NCBI GenBank assembly: GCA_019242465.1
Contig: JAFAVL010000051.1
Location: 1 to 6,241, forward strand
Length of the DNA stretch: 6,241 nt
Source: Chroococcidiopsidaceae cyanobacterium CP_BM_RX_35
GTDB taxonomy: Bacteria; Cyanobacteriota; Cyanobacteriia; Cyanobacteriales; Chroococcidiopsidaceae
Direction of reading: 5' to 3'
Made by a program: the position numbers and the translations under genes. Shown piece after piece: positions 1 through 5,934 of the stretch (the stretch's first letter is position 1; each line of letters begins with the position of its first letter). The notes under the pieces are model-generated. The model worked only from the letters and a program-made list of their open reading frames with translations, was not told the origin of the DNA and searched no databases.

Positions 1-13
1 TAGAATTCTCCTT
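1..13 (-). promoter_or_regulatory. Ribosome binding site of a probable divergent gene beginning left of the window
   Basis: Read on the reverse strand, positions 13 to 1 give AAGGAGAATTCTA: a near-ideal Shine-Dalgarno core (AAGGAG, positions 13-8) followed by seven bases that run to the window edge. A start codon immediately outside the window would sit at optimal spacing. This would make 1-673 the control region between two divergent genes. The start codon itself is not visible, so the call rests only on the motif. Confidence 0.35.
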
Positions 14-44
14 CTATTAATTGCAAAAAACAAGTTGGCGAATT

Positions 45-67
45 AGCCCCGATCTTTAAATGGGGCT
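45..67. repeat. Short inverted repeat AGCCCC/GGGGCT
   Basis: AGCCCC (45-50) and GGGGCT (62-67) are perfect complements separated by an 11-base AT-rich loop. On the reverse strand this would lie in the 5' leader of the putative divergent gene, about 30 bases upstream of its AAGGAG site. It could form a GC-rich leader hairpin or be a protein-binding site. The stem is only six base pairs, so chance is possible. Confidence 0.3.
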
Positions 68-673
68 GCAGCTTAAAGGCAGCATTGTTACGCTCTCAAC
101 TATTCTTAGGACCGAGACATTAGTCTTAATGTCAAAGTGTCTAATTAGTAAAATCTGAGAAAGGCAGTTTCGACAGCTGACTACATGCTATAAGCCATGA
201 ATAGCCACTATCTTGCCACGTTTATTTCTGTTGCTATTCTCTATATAGCTTTAATCTTGTGTAGACAAGTTCTTGGAAAGTCAACTTAAACCGCCGTTAC
301 ATGGCAGTGCCTGCGTTGAACACCTTCCGCGGTCAATTCGCAGATCCAAGAGCTAGTTGTAATGAAATAATTCCCTCTCGCTAGGGCTGTTAAAGCGCAC
401 TCTAGGTGTCGTCGCTAACAACTTGTACCCGCAATATATGTACTGCTTGACGGGTTGGTAGTATTAACTGTAGCTACCATCTGTAAACAAGATACTAAGA
501 ATCTACTGCTTTTGTCAAGTGTAAATAAATGCAAGTATGTCTATGACCAAGCCGAGGAACGCGTAAGCCCATGCAGGTGTTGCTGCAAGTGTAGAGCCAT
601 TAATCTTCTGTTAAGGTTTCAAGCTTGATTCAATCTGGTGTTAGACAATATCCCTACAAGCTACATAACTTTT
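68..673. other. Long stretch without a supportable gene, upstream of the TetR-type regulator
   Basis: About 600 bases contain no open frame with a recognisable product on either strand, no tRNA-like cloverleaf that I can fold by eye, and no insertion sequence ends. The stretch carries no HIP1 octamer, unlike the genes downstream. Small features seen are a CTTGT/ACAAG hairpin with a GTAG loop (256-269), a TGGTAG/CTACCA inverted repeat (456-461 and 474-479), and the octamer CAAGTGTA twice in direct orientation (516-523 and 586-593). It probably holds the promoter of the regulator and perhaps an unrecognised non-coding RNA. Nothing here is a firm identification. Confidence 0.5.
213..240 (+). promoter_or_regulatory. 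Weak candidate sigma-70-type promoter
   Basis: TTGCCA (213-218, five of six matches to TTGACA) is followed after 16 bases by TATTCT (235-240, four of six matches to TATAAT), with a second TATATA run at 243-248. It points toward the TetR-type gene but would leave a leader of over 400 bases. Such matches occur by chance in AT-rich DNA, so this is only a candidate. Confidence 0.15.
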
Positions 674-1306
674 ATGCAAATTTTTAACCAACCTCTTCAA
701 TCAGAAGCCCAAACCCGCAGCCGCATCTTAAAAGCGGCACAGCGGCTGTTTGCCCGTCAGGGCTATGACGGCACAACAACCCGTGATTTGGCACAGTCAG
801 CTGGAGTGGCTGAAGGTACCCTATTTCGCCACTTTGCTACTAAGAAGGCGATTTTGGTTGAGGTGGCAACACAAGGCTGGATAGAAATTCTCACCGATCT
901 GCTGACAGAACTGAGTGAAATGGGCAGCTACAAAGCTGTGGCTCAGGTAATGCGGCGCCGCATGTGGCATTTTCAGCAGAATGCAGATATGATGCGGGTT
1001 TGCTTTATGGAGGCGCAGTTCCATCCAGAGTTACGCGATCGCATTCAATCAGAAGTGATTACCAAAATGACCAGCGTAGCCGAAGCCTTCTTCCAGACTG
1101 CTATGGACAAAGGCATCTATCGCCCGATGAATCCTAAGATTGTTGCTCAGGTATTTTTGGGGATGTTTGCGATCGCTGGATTCAGTCACAACACCCTGGT
1201 AGAACCAGATGCTTCCCCCCAAGTGCTGCAGGAAATGGCGGAAGGATTGGCGGAGATTTTCTTGAACGGGGTGTTGGTGGAAAAGGGAGCGAGCATTGGG
1301 GCGTAG
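674..1306 (+). CDS. TetR/AcrR family transcriptional regulator
   Basis: One-component DNA-binding repressor, probably a homodimer, expected to release its operator when a small ligand binds the C-terminal domain. The product is 210 residues from the ATG at 674, a normal family length. Residues 13-59 form the classic TetR DNA-binding domain: TRSRILKAAQRLFARQGYDG, then TTTRDLAQSAGV and AEGTLFRHF, with the helix-turn-helix at about residues 35-54. The remainder is the helical ligand/dimerisation domain; its ligand cannot be read from sequence. An in-frame GTG at 638 would add 12 residues. I prefer the ATG because the extra residues look non-homologous to the family, although neither start has a convincing ribosome binding site. 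The stop codon's last base begins a strong inverted repeat, and an M24 peptidase gene follows 77 bases later. It may regulate itself, the unseen divergent gene or the downstream genes; the target is unknown. Confidence 0.9.
   Translation: MQIFNQPLQSEAQTRSRILKAAQRLFARQGYDGTTTRDLAQSAGVAEGTLFRHFATKKAILVEVATQGWIEILTDLLTELSEMGSYKAVAQVMRRRMWHFQQNADMMRVCFMEAQFHPELRDRIQSEVITKMTSVAEAFFQTAMDKGIYRPMNPKIVAQVFLGMFAIAGFSHNTLVEPDASPQVLQEMAEGLAEIFLNGVLVEKGASIGA
1035..1042. repeat. HIP1 octamer GCGATCGC
   Basis: Perfect copy inside the regulator gene, read there as codons for Leu-Arg-Asp-Arg-Ile. HIP1 is a known over-represented palindrome of cyanobacterial genomes. Confidence 0.9.
1169..1176. repeat. HIP1 octamer GCGATCGC
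   Basis: Second perfect copy in the regulator gene, in another reading phase (Phe-Ala-Ile-Ala-Gly), so the DNA word rather than a peptide motif is being retained. Confidence 0.9.
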
Positions 1307-1348
1307 GTCAACGGTACACCGCCGTGTACCGTTGACCGCCTTCGGTCA
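1306..1348. repeat. Perfect 14-bp inverted repeat plus overlapping second hairpin
   Basis: GGTCAACGGTACAC (1306-1319) and GTGTACCGTTGACC (1324-1337) are perfectly complementary around a CGCC loop. The 3' arm also belongs to a second possible hairpin, TGACCG (1333-1338) with CGGTCA (1343-1348) around CCTT, so the two folds exclude each other. The structure starts on the final base of the regulator's stop codon. There is no T-run behind it (GAATTAATAAAC follows), so it is not a standard intrinsic terminator. It could be a 3'-end stabilising or terminating hairpin, a dispersed palindromic (REP-like) repeat, or a dimeric protein operator. Confidence 0.8.
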
Positions 1349-1358
1349 GAATTAATAA
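1332..1358 (+). promoter_or_regulatory. Weak candidate promoter for the M24 peptidase gene, overlapping the palindrome
   Basis: TTGACC (1332-1337, five of six matches to a -35 box) lies in the 3' arm of the inverted repeat. After 15 bases comes TAATAA (1353-1358), a poor -10 match at short spacing. An alternative -10-like GATACT lies at 1367-1372 without a spaced partner. If real, a protein bound to the palindrome would block this promoter. Confidence 0.15.
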
Positions 1359-1383
1359 ACGACCCTGATACTAAGCCTTCCTC

Positions 1384-2778
1384 ATGCAGCTCCAAAGCGT
1401 TCCCACTTCCCTTGCCGATACCCTACGCCATCGCCGTCAGAGACTCGCCCAACTCGTTCATGTACCAGTAATTCTTTGGTCAGGAAGCGAAAGTCCGCGC
1501 AATTTTCCGGCCAACACCTTTCCCTTTCGAGCTAGCAGTCACTTTCTCTACTTAGCCGGACTTCCCTTACCAAATGCAGCAATTCGACTGGCAGAGGGGA
1601 AACTAGAGCTATTTATGGACGATGCCCCGCCTGGCAGTGCCTTGTGGCATGGGGCAATGCCAAAACGTGAGGATATTGCCCAGTCGATCGGGGCTGATGC
1701 TGCTTTCCCCATGGCAGTACTAGAATCACGGGTTGCCAATGCTGCAACTATTGCTGTGCAAGACTATCCTACTCAACTAGCACAGGCGAAATTCCTCAAA
1801 CGAGCAGTGACACGAGCAAATGCCCCCTTGTTAGAAGTTGATATGCAGCTAATCCAGGCGATGATATCGTTGCGGCTGGCGCACGATCTAGGCGCTTTAG
1901 CAGAGTTGGGTCAGGCGGCAGCTATGACTGTAGAAGCTCACTTAGCTGGAATGGCTGCAACTCTGAGCGCCCAGATAGAAGCGGATGTGCGTGCTGCGAT
2001 GGAGCGTGTCATCATCTCCCACAACATGACTTGTGCCTACAGCAGCATTGTCACTGTGCATGGCGAGGTCCTCCATAACGAACACTATCACCACCAGCTG
2101 CAACCAGGAGACTTGCTACTGGCGGATGTTGGGGCTGAAACATCAATGGGTTGGGCAGCTGATGTAACCCGCACTTGGCCTGTTTCAGGCAATTTTTCTC
2201 CCACACAGCGAGATATTTATCAGGTTGTGCTGGCGGCGCACGATACCTGCATTGCCAAAGTCCATCCTCATGTTGAGTATCAAGATATCCACCTGCTTGC
2301 CGCCACCATCATTGCTGAAGGATTGGTAGATTTGGGCATTTTACACGGTCAGCCAGAAGACTTGGTGGAGATGGATGCTCACGCGCTTTTCTTCCCTCAC
2401 GGCGTTGGTCATTTACTAGGATTAGATGTTCACGACATGGAAGATTTGGGAGATTTGGCTGGCTATGAGTGCGGGCGGGTAAGGAGCGATCGCTTTGGCT
2501 TAAATTATCTCCGACTTAATCGACCCTTGCATTCTGGAATGCTAGTGACAATTGAGCCAGGGTTTTATCAAGTGCCAGCGATTTTGCATAATGCAGAACT
2601 GCGGTCGAAATATCAAGGTGTTGTAAATTGGGAGCGCTTGACTCAGTTTGCTGATGTGCGCGGCATTCGGATTGAAGATGATGTTTTGGTTACAGAAACA
2701 GGCAGCGAAGTTCCGACTGCAGCGTTGCCAACTGCTGTAGATGACATTGAGCAGTTAGTGAGAGAAAAACATCCCTAA
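1384..2778 (+). CDS. M24B family metallopeptidase (Xaa-Pro aminopeptidase / prolidase-like)
   Basis: Cytoplasmic dimetal peptidase expected to cleave the bond before proline in peptides or Xaa-Pro dipeptides; no signal peptide is visible. The 464-residue product has an aminopeptidase P N-domain (about 1-150; LRHRRQRLAQLV, NTFPFRASSHFLYLAGL) and a C-terminal pita-bread catalytic domain. All five metal ligands are present: D248 (LLADVG), D260 (AADVTRTWP), H343 (HGVGHLLGLDVHD), E391 (TIEPGFY) and E431 (GIRIEDDV). H339 and H350 also match conserved family histidines. The 40-residue gap between the two Glu ligands, containing NAELRSKYQGVVNWERL, resembles PepQ-type prolidases more than E. coli PepP, where the gap is about 23. 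Substrate preference is therefore open between pepP-like and pepQ-like, and I leave the symbol blank. The ATG at 1384 has no clear Shine-Dalgarno sequence. The gene is probably general peptide-turnover housekeeping rather than part of the downstream module, though it is only 38 bases from the next gene. Confidence 0.9.
   Translation: MQLQSVPTSLADTLRHRRQRLAQLVHVPVILWSGSESPRNFPANTFPFRASSHFLYLAGLPLPNAAIRLAEGKLELFMDDAPPGSALWHGAMPKREDIAQSIGADAAFPMAVLESRVANAATIAVQDYPTQLAQAKFLKRAVTRANAPLLEVDMQLIQAMISLRLAHDLGALAELGQAAAMTVEAHLAGMAATLSAQIEADVRAAMERVIISHNMTCAYSSIVTVHGEVLHNEHYHHQLQPGDLLLADVGAETSMGWAADVTRTWPVSGNFSPTQRDIYQVVLAAHDTCIAKVHPHVEYQDIHLLAATIIAEGLVDLGILHGQPEDLVEMDAHALFFPHGVGHLLGLDVHDMEDLGDLAGYECGRVRSDRFGLNYLRLNRPLHSGMLVTIEPGFYQVPAILHNAELRSKYQGVVNWERLTQFADVRGIRIEDDVLVTETGSEVPTAALPTAVDDIEQLVREKHP
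2486..2493. repeat. HIP1 octamer GCGATCGC
   Basis: Perfect copy within the peptidase gene, coding Arg-Ser-Asp-Arg-Phe in the segment just before the fourth metal ligand. Confidence 0.9.
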
Positions 2779-2816
2779 TACGATGAACTAGGATCGTTAA
2801 CTCTGGGGTAAGTAAG

Positions 2817-3410
2817 ATGCAAAATTACAGACTCGCTCAACAAATCCAGTTCATTGTCGAAATTGATAAGCTCAAGCAAATCTTGCGGCAAACTCTGCTT
2901 ACAGACGGATCGCGTCAGGAGAACAGCGCCGAACACTCCTGGCACCTAGCATTGATGGCAGTTGTCCTAGCTGAGTATGCACCCGTTCCTGCCATTGATG
3001 TCCTGCGAGTCATTAAAATGTTATTGATTCACGATTTGGTTGAAATCGATGCCGGTGATACTTTCTGCTACGACGTGCAAGGTAACCAAACTAAGGCGAT
3101 ACGGGAAAATGAAGCTGCCACCCGGCTCTTTGGGCTGCTGCCGGAGGAGCAGGGGGCAGAATTAAGAAGTCTTTGGGAAGAGTTCGAAGCCCAAGAGACT
3201 GCTGCTGCCCGATTTGCAACAGCACTGGATCGCTTGCAGCCCCTACTACATAACCAGCAGACTCAGGGAGGTACTTGGCGAATACACAGTATCACCGTTG
3301 ACAAAGTGCAGCGACGGATGCAGCCAGTTGCAACAGGTGCGCCTGCCCTTTGGTCATTTGTTCAACAGGTGCTAGAGGAGTGTATTATGGCGGGCTACCT
3401 TCAACGGTAG
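2817..3410 (+). CDS. HD-domain phosphohydrolase, YfbR/HDDC2-like (putative 5'-deoxynucleotidase)
   Basis: Predicted soluble metal-dependent phosphohydrolase. Characterised relatives (E. coli YfbR, human HDDC2) remove phosphate from deoxynucleoside 5'-monophosphates; the substrate here is inferred only from the family. The product is 197 residues, a typical length. The HD signature is complete: H40 (SAEHSWHLALMA), H72-D73 (LLIHDLVEIDAGD) and D138 (ALDRLQPLL). E76, equivalent to a functionally important Glu of YfbR, is also present. The ATG at 2817 follows a modest GGGGTAAG stretch (2805-2812). The gene starts 38 bases after the peptidase stop and ends 8 bases before the nitrilase-like gene, which suggests co-transcription and perhaps translational coupling with the latter. 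An alternative reading is a generic HD hydrolase with an unrelated phosphorylated substrate. Confidence 0.85.
   Translation: MQNYRLAQQIQFIVEIDKLKQILRQTLLTDGSRQENSAEHSWHLALMAVVLAEYAPVPAIDVLRVIKMLLIHDLVEIDAGDTFCYDVQGNQTKAIRENEAATRLFGLLPEEQGAELRSLWEEFEAQETAAARFATALDRLQPLLHNQQTQGGTWRIHSITVDKVQRRMQPVATGAPALWSFVQQVLEECIMAGYLQR
3375..3410 (+). promoter_or_regulatory. Internal Shine-Dalgarno and in-frame ATG at the 3' end of the HD gene
   Basis: GAGGAG (3375-3380) stands six bases before an ATG at 3387 that is in frame with the HD gene and would yield only seven residues (MAGYLQR) before the shared stop at 3408-3410. The true nitrilase-like start lies at 3419 and has only a weak site of its own (AGAGATAA). 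Ribosomes loaded here could terminate and restart at 3419, helping expression of that gene. GAGGAG also encodes Glu-Glu, so coincidence is possible. Confidence 0.25.
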
Positions 3411-3418
3411 AGATAAAT

Positions 3419-4456
3419 ATGGATATTGATAATAGGCTTGCCTACAAAGCGTTAGCACTTCAAGTAACGTGTCATGCAATCAACCAAAGTCGCGATCGCT
3501 CTTGTGCACGATCGCTAATGCAAGCCACGATCGAACGCTTAGGACAACAAATTGCCGCGAGTCTTGCCTTTATTGGGTCTGACTGCCGTTTGGTGGTGTT
3601 GCCAGAGTATTTTCTCACTGGCTTTCCAATGGGTGAATCTTTGGAAGATTGGGCAGAAAAAGCCTGCTTGGACATGGCAGGTGCAGAGTATGAAGCATTG
3701 GGAAACATCGCTCAAAAATATCGCATTTTCTTAGCGGGCAACGCCTATGAAGTTGACCCCCATTTTCCGAGTCTGTACTTTCAAACGTGCTTTGTTTTAG
3801 ATCCCAGTGGGTCTGTAATTTTGCGCTATCGTCGATTGAACTCGCTGTTTGCGCCAACGCCTCACGATGTTTGGGATCGCTATCTTGAGCAGTATGGGCT
3901 GGATGGCGTCTTTCCTGTAGCTAAAACTGAGATTGGTCATATGGCCGCCGTGGCATCGGACGAGATTTTATTTCCTGAAGTGGCACGCTGCTTGGCAATG
4001 CGTGGCGCAGAAGTGTTAATCCATCCGACCTCAGAAGTATCTGGACAACCGCGATCGCCAAAGGAAGCCGCCAAAATTAGCCGTGCCGTCGAGAATATGA
4101 TGTACGTGATTTCGGCGAACACCGCTGGAATTGCAAATAGTTCAATTCCGATCGCTTCTGTCGATGGTGGCTCTAAAATTGTGGATTACCGTGGATTGGT
4201 GTTAGCAGAAACTGGAGCGGGTGAGAGCATGGCAGCGTTTGCAGAAGTTGATTTAGCTGCATTGCGTCGCTACCGCCGGCAACCGGGATTAAGTAATTTG
4301 CTCTCGCGTCAGCGATTTGAGGCTTATGCTGATAGCTACAACCATTCACACTTTTATCCCAGTAACACTATGTTGAATGGTTCGGTTGAGCGGAAACATT
4401 TTATCCAAACTCAATTGGCAACGATCAAGCGTTTAGCTGAACTTGGGGTGATTTAA
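3419..4456 (+). CDS. Nitrilase-superfamily (carbon-nitrogen hydrolase fold) protein with substituted catalytic residues
   Basis: Member of the nitrilase/amidase superfamily, whose enzymes use a Glu-Lys-Cys triad to act on nitriles or amides. The product is 345 residues from the ATG at 3419. Fold landmarks are visible: VVLPEYFLTGFP with the catalytic Glu at E63, the strand-loop LRYRRL near 135-140, and ASDEILFPEVARCLAMRGAEVLIHPTSE at about 179-206. At the family Lys position (normally YRK) there is R139. At the Cys position, five residues before the FPE motif, there is S180, with no Cys nearby except C191 on the far side. The chain is otherwise intact and uninterrupted, so this is not a decayed gene. 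It may be a non-catalytic homologue, a ligand-binding protein or an enzyme with different chemistry. I believe similar proteins called nitrilase-related exist elsewhere, but this is from memory. A longer frame from TTG 3350 would overlap the HD gene and lacks a family-like N terminus. The downstream aldehyde dehydrogenase suggests a shared pathway. Confidence 0.8.
   Translation: MDIDNRLAYKALALQVTCHAINQSRDRSCARSLMQATIERLGQQIAASLAFIGSDCRLVVLPEYFLTGFPMGESLEDWAEKACLDMAGAEYEALGNIAQKYRIFLAGNAYEVDPHFPSLYFQTCFVLDPSGSVILRYRRLNSLFAPTPHDVWDRYLEQYGLDGVFPVAKTEIGHMAAVASDEILFPEVARCLAMRGAEVLIHPTSEVSGQPRSPKEAAKISRAVENMMYVISANTAGIANSSIPIASVDGGSKIVDYRGLVLAETGAGESMAAFAEVDLAALRRYRRQPGLSNLLSRQRFEAYADSYNHSHFYPSNTMLNGSVERKHFIQTQLATIKRLAELGVI
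3492..3499. repeat. HIP1 octamer GCGATCGC
   Basis: Perfect copy near the 5' end of the nitrilase-like gene (Ser-Arg-Asp-Arg-Ser). A near copy, ACGATCGC, follows at 3509-3516. Confidence 0.9.
4051..4058. repeat. HIP1 octamer GCGATCGC
   Basis: Perfect copy within the nitrilase-like gene, in a third reading phase (Pro-Arg-Ser-Pro). The aldehyde dehydrogenase gene downstream has only imperfect variants such as GCGATCGT and TCGATCGC. Confidence 0.9.
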
Positions 4457-4482
4457 TTGAAGCGCTCGTAACAGGCGCTCAA
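4457..4482 (+). repeat. Intercistronic hairpin before the aldehyde dehydrogenase gene
   Basis: TTGA (4457-4460) plus GCGC (4462-4465) can pair with GCGC (4475-4478) plus TCAA (4479-4482), leaving one bulged A and a nine-base loop. It begins directly after the nitrilase-like stop codon and ends five bases before the GGAGGA ribosome site. It lacks a T-run, so it is more likely a processing or stability hairpin than a terminator. Confidence 0.35.
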
Positions 4483-4487
4483 CTGTT

Positions 4488-4493
4488 GGAGGA
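4488..4493 (+). promoter_or_regulatory. Strong ribosome binding site of the aldehyde dehydrogenase gene
   Basis: GGAGGA lies eight bases before the ATG at 4502. It fixes the start and is clearly stronger than the sites in front of the preceding genes, hinting at higher translation of the dehydrogenase. Confidence 0.75.
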
Positions 4494-4501
4494 TTTGCAT
4501 C

Positions 4502-5911
4502 ATGTCAAAAATTCCTGTTCGTAATCCTCGCACTGGAGCAATCGATTACTGGATTGCTCCACCCACTTCAGAACAGCTTTCTGAACAATGCGATCGTCTC
4601 CGTGCCATTCAAACTTCCTGGCAAGCAGCAGATTTAGATCAACGGATCAGAGCATTACAGCAGTGGAAACAAGCGATTCAACGTCATCGCGAAGATCTTG
4701 TTCAGGCATTAGTGGCAGATACGGGTCGATTGGGAGTTTCGGTGTTAGAGGTTGATTCTGTATTGTCGAGTCTCGATCGCTGGTGTCAGCTTGCTCCAGA
4801 ACTGCTACAAGAAACTGAGAAACCGACTGCGATTCCATTTATTCATTTACAACAAAATTCTGTTCCTTATCCGCTCGTTGGTGTAATTAGCCCGTGGAAT
4901 TTTCCATTGTTACTAGCGATGATTGACACGATTCCAGCACTATTATCCGGTTGTGCTGTAATAGTGAAACCAAGTGAAATTGCACCTCGATTCATACAAC
5001 CATTACTAAAAACGTTGAATGAAGTTCCCCAGTTACGAGATATATTCACATTTATTGAGGGGGCTGGAGACACTGGAGCTGCTTTAATTGAACAAGTTGA
5101 TCTCGTTTGCTTTACAGGCAGTGTCATGACTGGGCAAAAAGTTGCAGAAACTGCTGCAAAGCGATTCATTCCTGCATTTTTGGAATTGGGCGGCAAAGAT
5201 CCCGCAATCGTCCTCGAGTCTGCGAATCTGGATCTAGCAACCTCTGCCATCTTATGGGGGGCGGTGGTCAACACGGGGCAATCTTGTCTCTCGATCGAGC
5301 GGATTTATGTTGCTGAAGCGATCGTAAAACCGTTTACAGAGCAGCTCCTAACCAAAGCAACACAGCTCAAGCTCGCTTATCCAACAGTTAACAGTGGCGA
5401 AATTGGTCCAATCATTGCTGAACGACAAGCAACGATCATTGCCAACCAGTTGCAAGATGCGATCGAGAAAGGCGCACGCTTGCACTGTGGTGGAGAAATT
5501 GAAAATCTGGATGGTGGATTATGGTGTTATCCTACTATTTTCACCAATGTTGATCATACCATGAAAATCATGACAGAAGAAACATTTGGTCCATTGATGC
5601 CAATCATGTCATTTACAACTGTAGAGTCAGCAATTCAACTGGCAAATGATACAATCTATGGTTTAAGTGCAGCAGTTTTTGCAGGTTCCGAAGCAGAAGC
5701 ATTAGGAGTTGCCACTCACATTAAAGCAGGCGCAATCAGTATTAACGATGCAGCACTTACGGCATTGATACACGAAGGGGAGAAGAATGCATTCAGCTAT
5801 TCTGGAATGGGAGGATCGCGCATGGGATCTGCCGGTTTGAAACGATTTATGCGAAAACAAGCATATTTAATTAAAACACAACCTGTGACTGATCCGTGGT
5901 GGTTTGTATAA
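4502..5911 (+). CDS. NAD(P)-dependent aldehyde dehydrogenase family protein
   Basis: Soluble oxidoreductase expected to convert an aldehyde to its carboxylic acid with NAD(P)+. The product is 469 residues, near the usual 450-500. The motifs occur in the right order: SPWNFP with the oxyanion Asn N133; KPSE with K156 and E159; FTGSVMTGQKV (204-214, Rossmann glycine loop); ELGGKDP with general base E228; NTGQSCLSIERI with catalytic Cys C262; and EETFGP with E360 and F362. E159 aligns with the Glu that contacts the adenosine ribose in NAD-preferring members, so NAD+ is more likely than NADP+ (inference). The C terminus ends in an aromatic WWF tail. Substrate is unknown; the motifs do not separate aliphatic, aromatic or semialdehyde types. 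It lies 45 bases after the nitrilase-like gene and 23 bases before the DUF3598-like gene, so it probably belongs to the same operon. Confidence 0.92.
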   Translation: MSKIPVRNPRTGAIDYWIAPPTSEQLSEQCDRLRAIQTSWQAADLDQRIRALQQWKQAIQRHREDLVQALVADTGRLGVSVLEVDSVLSSLDRWCQLAPELLQETEKPTAIPFIHLQQNSVPYPLVGVISPWNFPLLLAMIDTIPALLSGCAVIVKPSEIAPRFIQPLLKTLNEVPQLRDIFTFIEGAGDTGAALIEQVDLVCFTGSVMTGQKVAETAAKRFIPAFLELGGKDPAIVLESANLDLATSAILWGAVVNTGQSCLSIERIYVAEAIVKPFTEQLLTKATQLKLAYPTVNSGEIGPIIAERQATIIANQLQDAIEKGARLHCGGEIENLDGGLWCYPTIFTNVDHTMKIMTEETFGPLMPIMSFTTVESAIQLANDTIYGLSAAVFAGSEAEALGVATHIKAGAISINDAALTALIHEGEKNAFSYSGMGGSRMGSAGLKRFMRKQAYLIKTQPVTDPWWFV

Positions 5912-5923
5912 GCTATTGTAACT

Positions 5924-5930
5924 AGGAGGT
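5924..5930 (+). promoter_or_regulatory. Strong ribosome binding site of the DUF3598-like gene
   Basis: AGGAGGT, a seven-base match to the anti-Shine-Dalgarno complement, ends four bases before the ATG at 5935. It supports both this start and the reality of the truncated gene. Confidence 0.8.
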
Positions 5931-5934
5931 AATT

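Noticed and set aside
447..476. TTGACG with TAGCTA as a promoter for the regulator
   Set aside because: The -35-like box is good, but no -10 at 16-18 bases matches more than two or three consensus bases.
638..673. GTG start for the TetR-type regulator adding 12 residues
   Set aside because: No Shine-Dalgarno sequence at proper distance, and the added residues do not resemble the usual short N-terminal arm. The ATG at 674 gives a typical length.
2780..2797. ACGAT/ATCGT hairpin between the peptidase and HD genes
   Set aside because: Only five base pairs with an eight-base loop and no T-run; too weak to call a terminator or operator.
3350..3418. TTG start extending the nitrilase-like protein by 23 residues
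   Set aside because: It would overlap the HD gene by 61 bases, lacks a ribosome site, and the added residues are an out-of-frame reading of the HD gene's end.
4867..5274. 135-codon open frame on the reverse strand within the aldehyde dehydrogenase gene
   Set aside because: It lies wholly opposite a well-supported gene with conserved motifs, its product is low-complexity and unrecognisable, and it has no ribosome site. It is a shadow frame.
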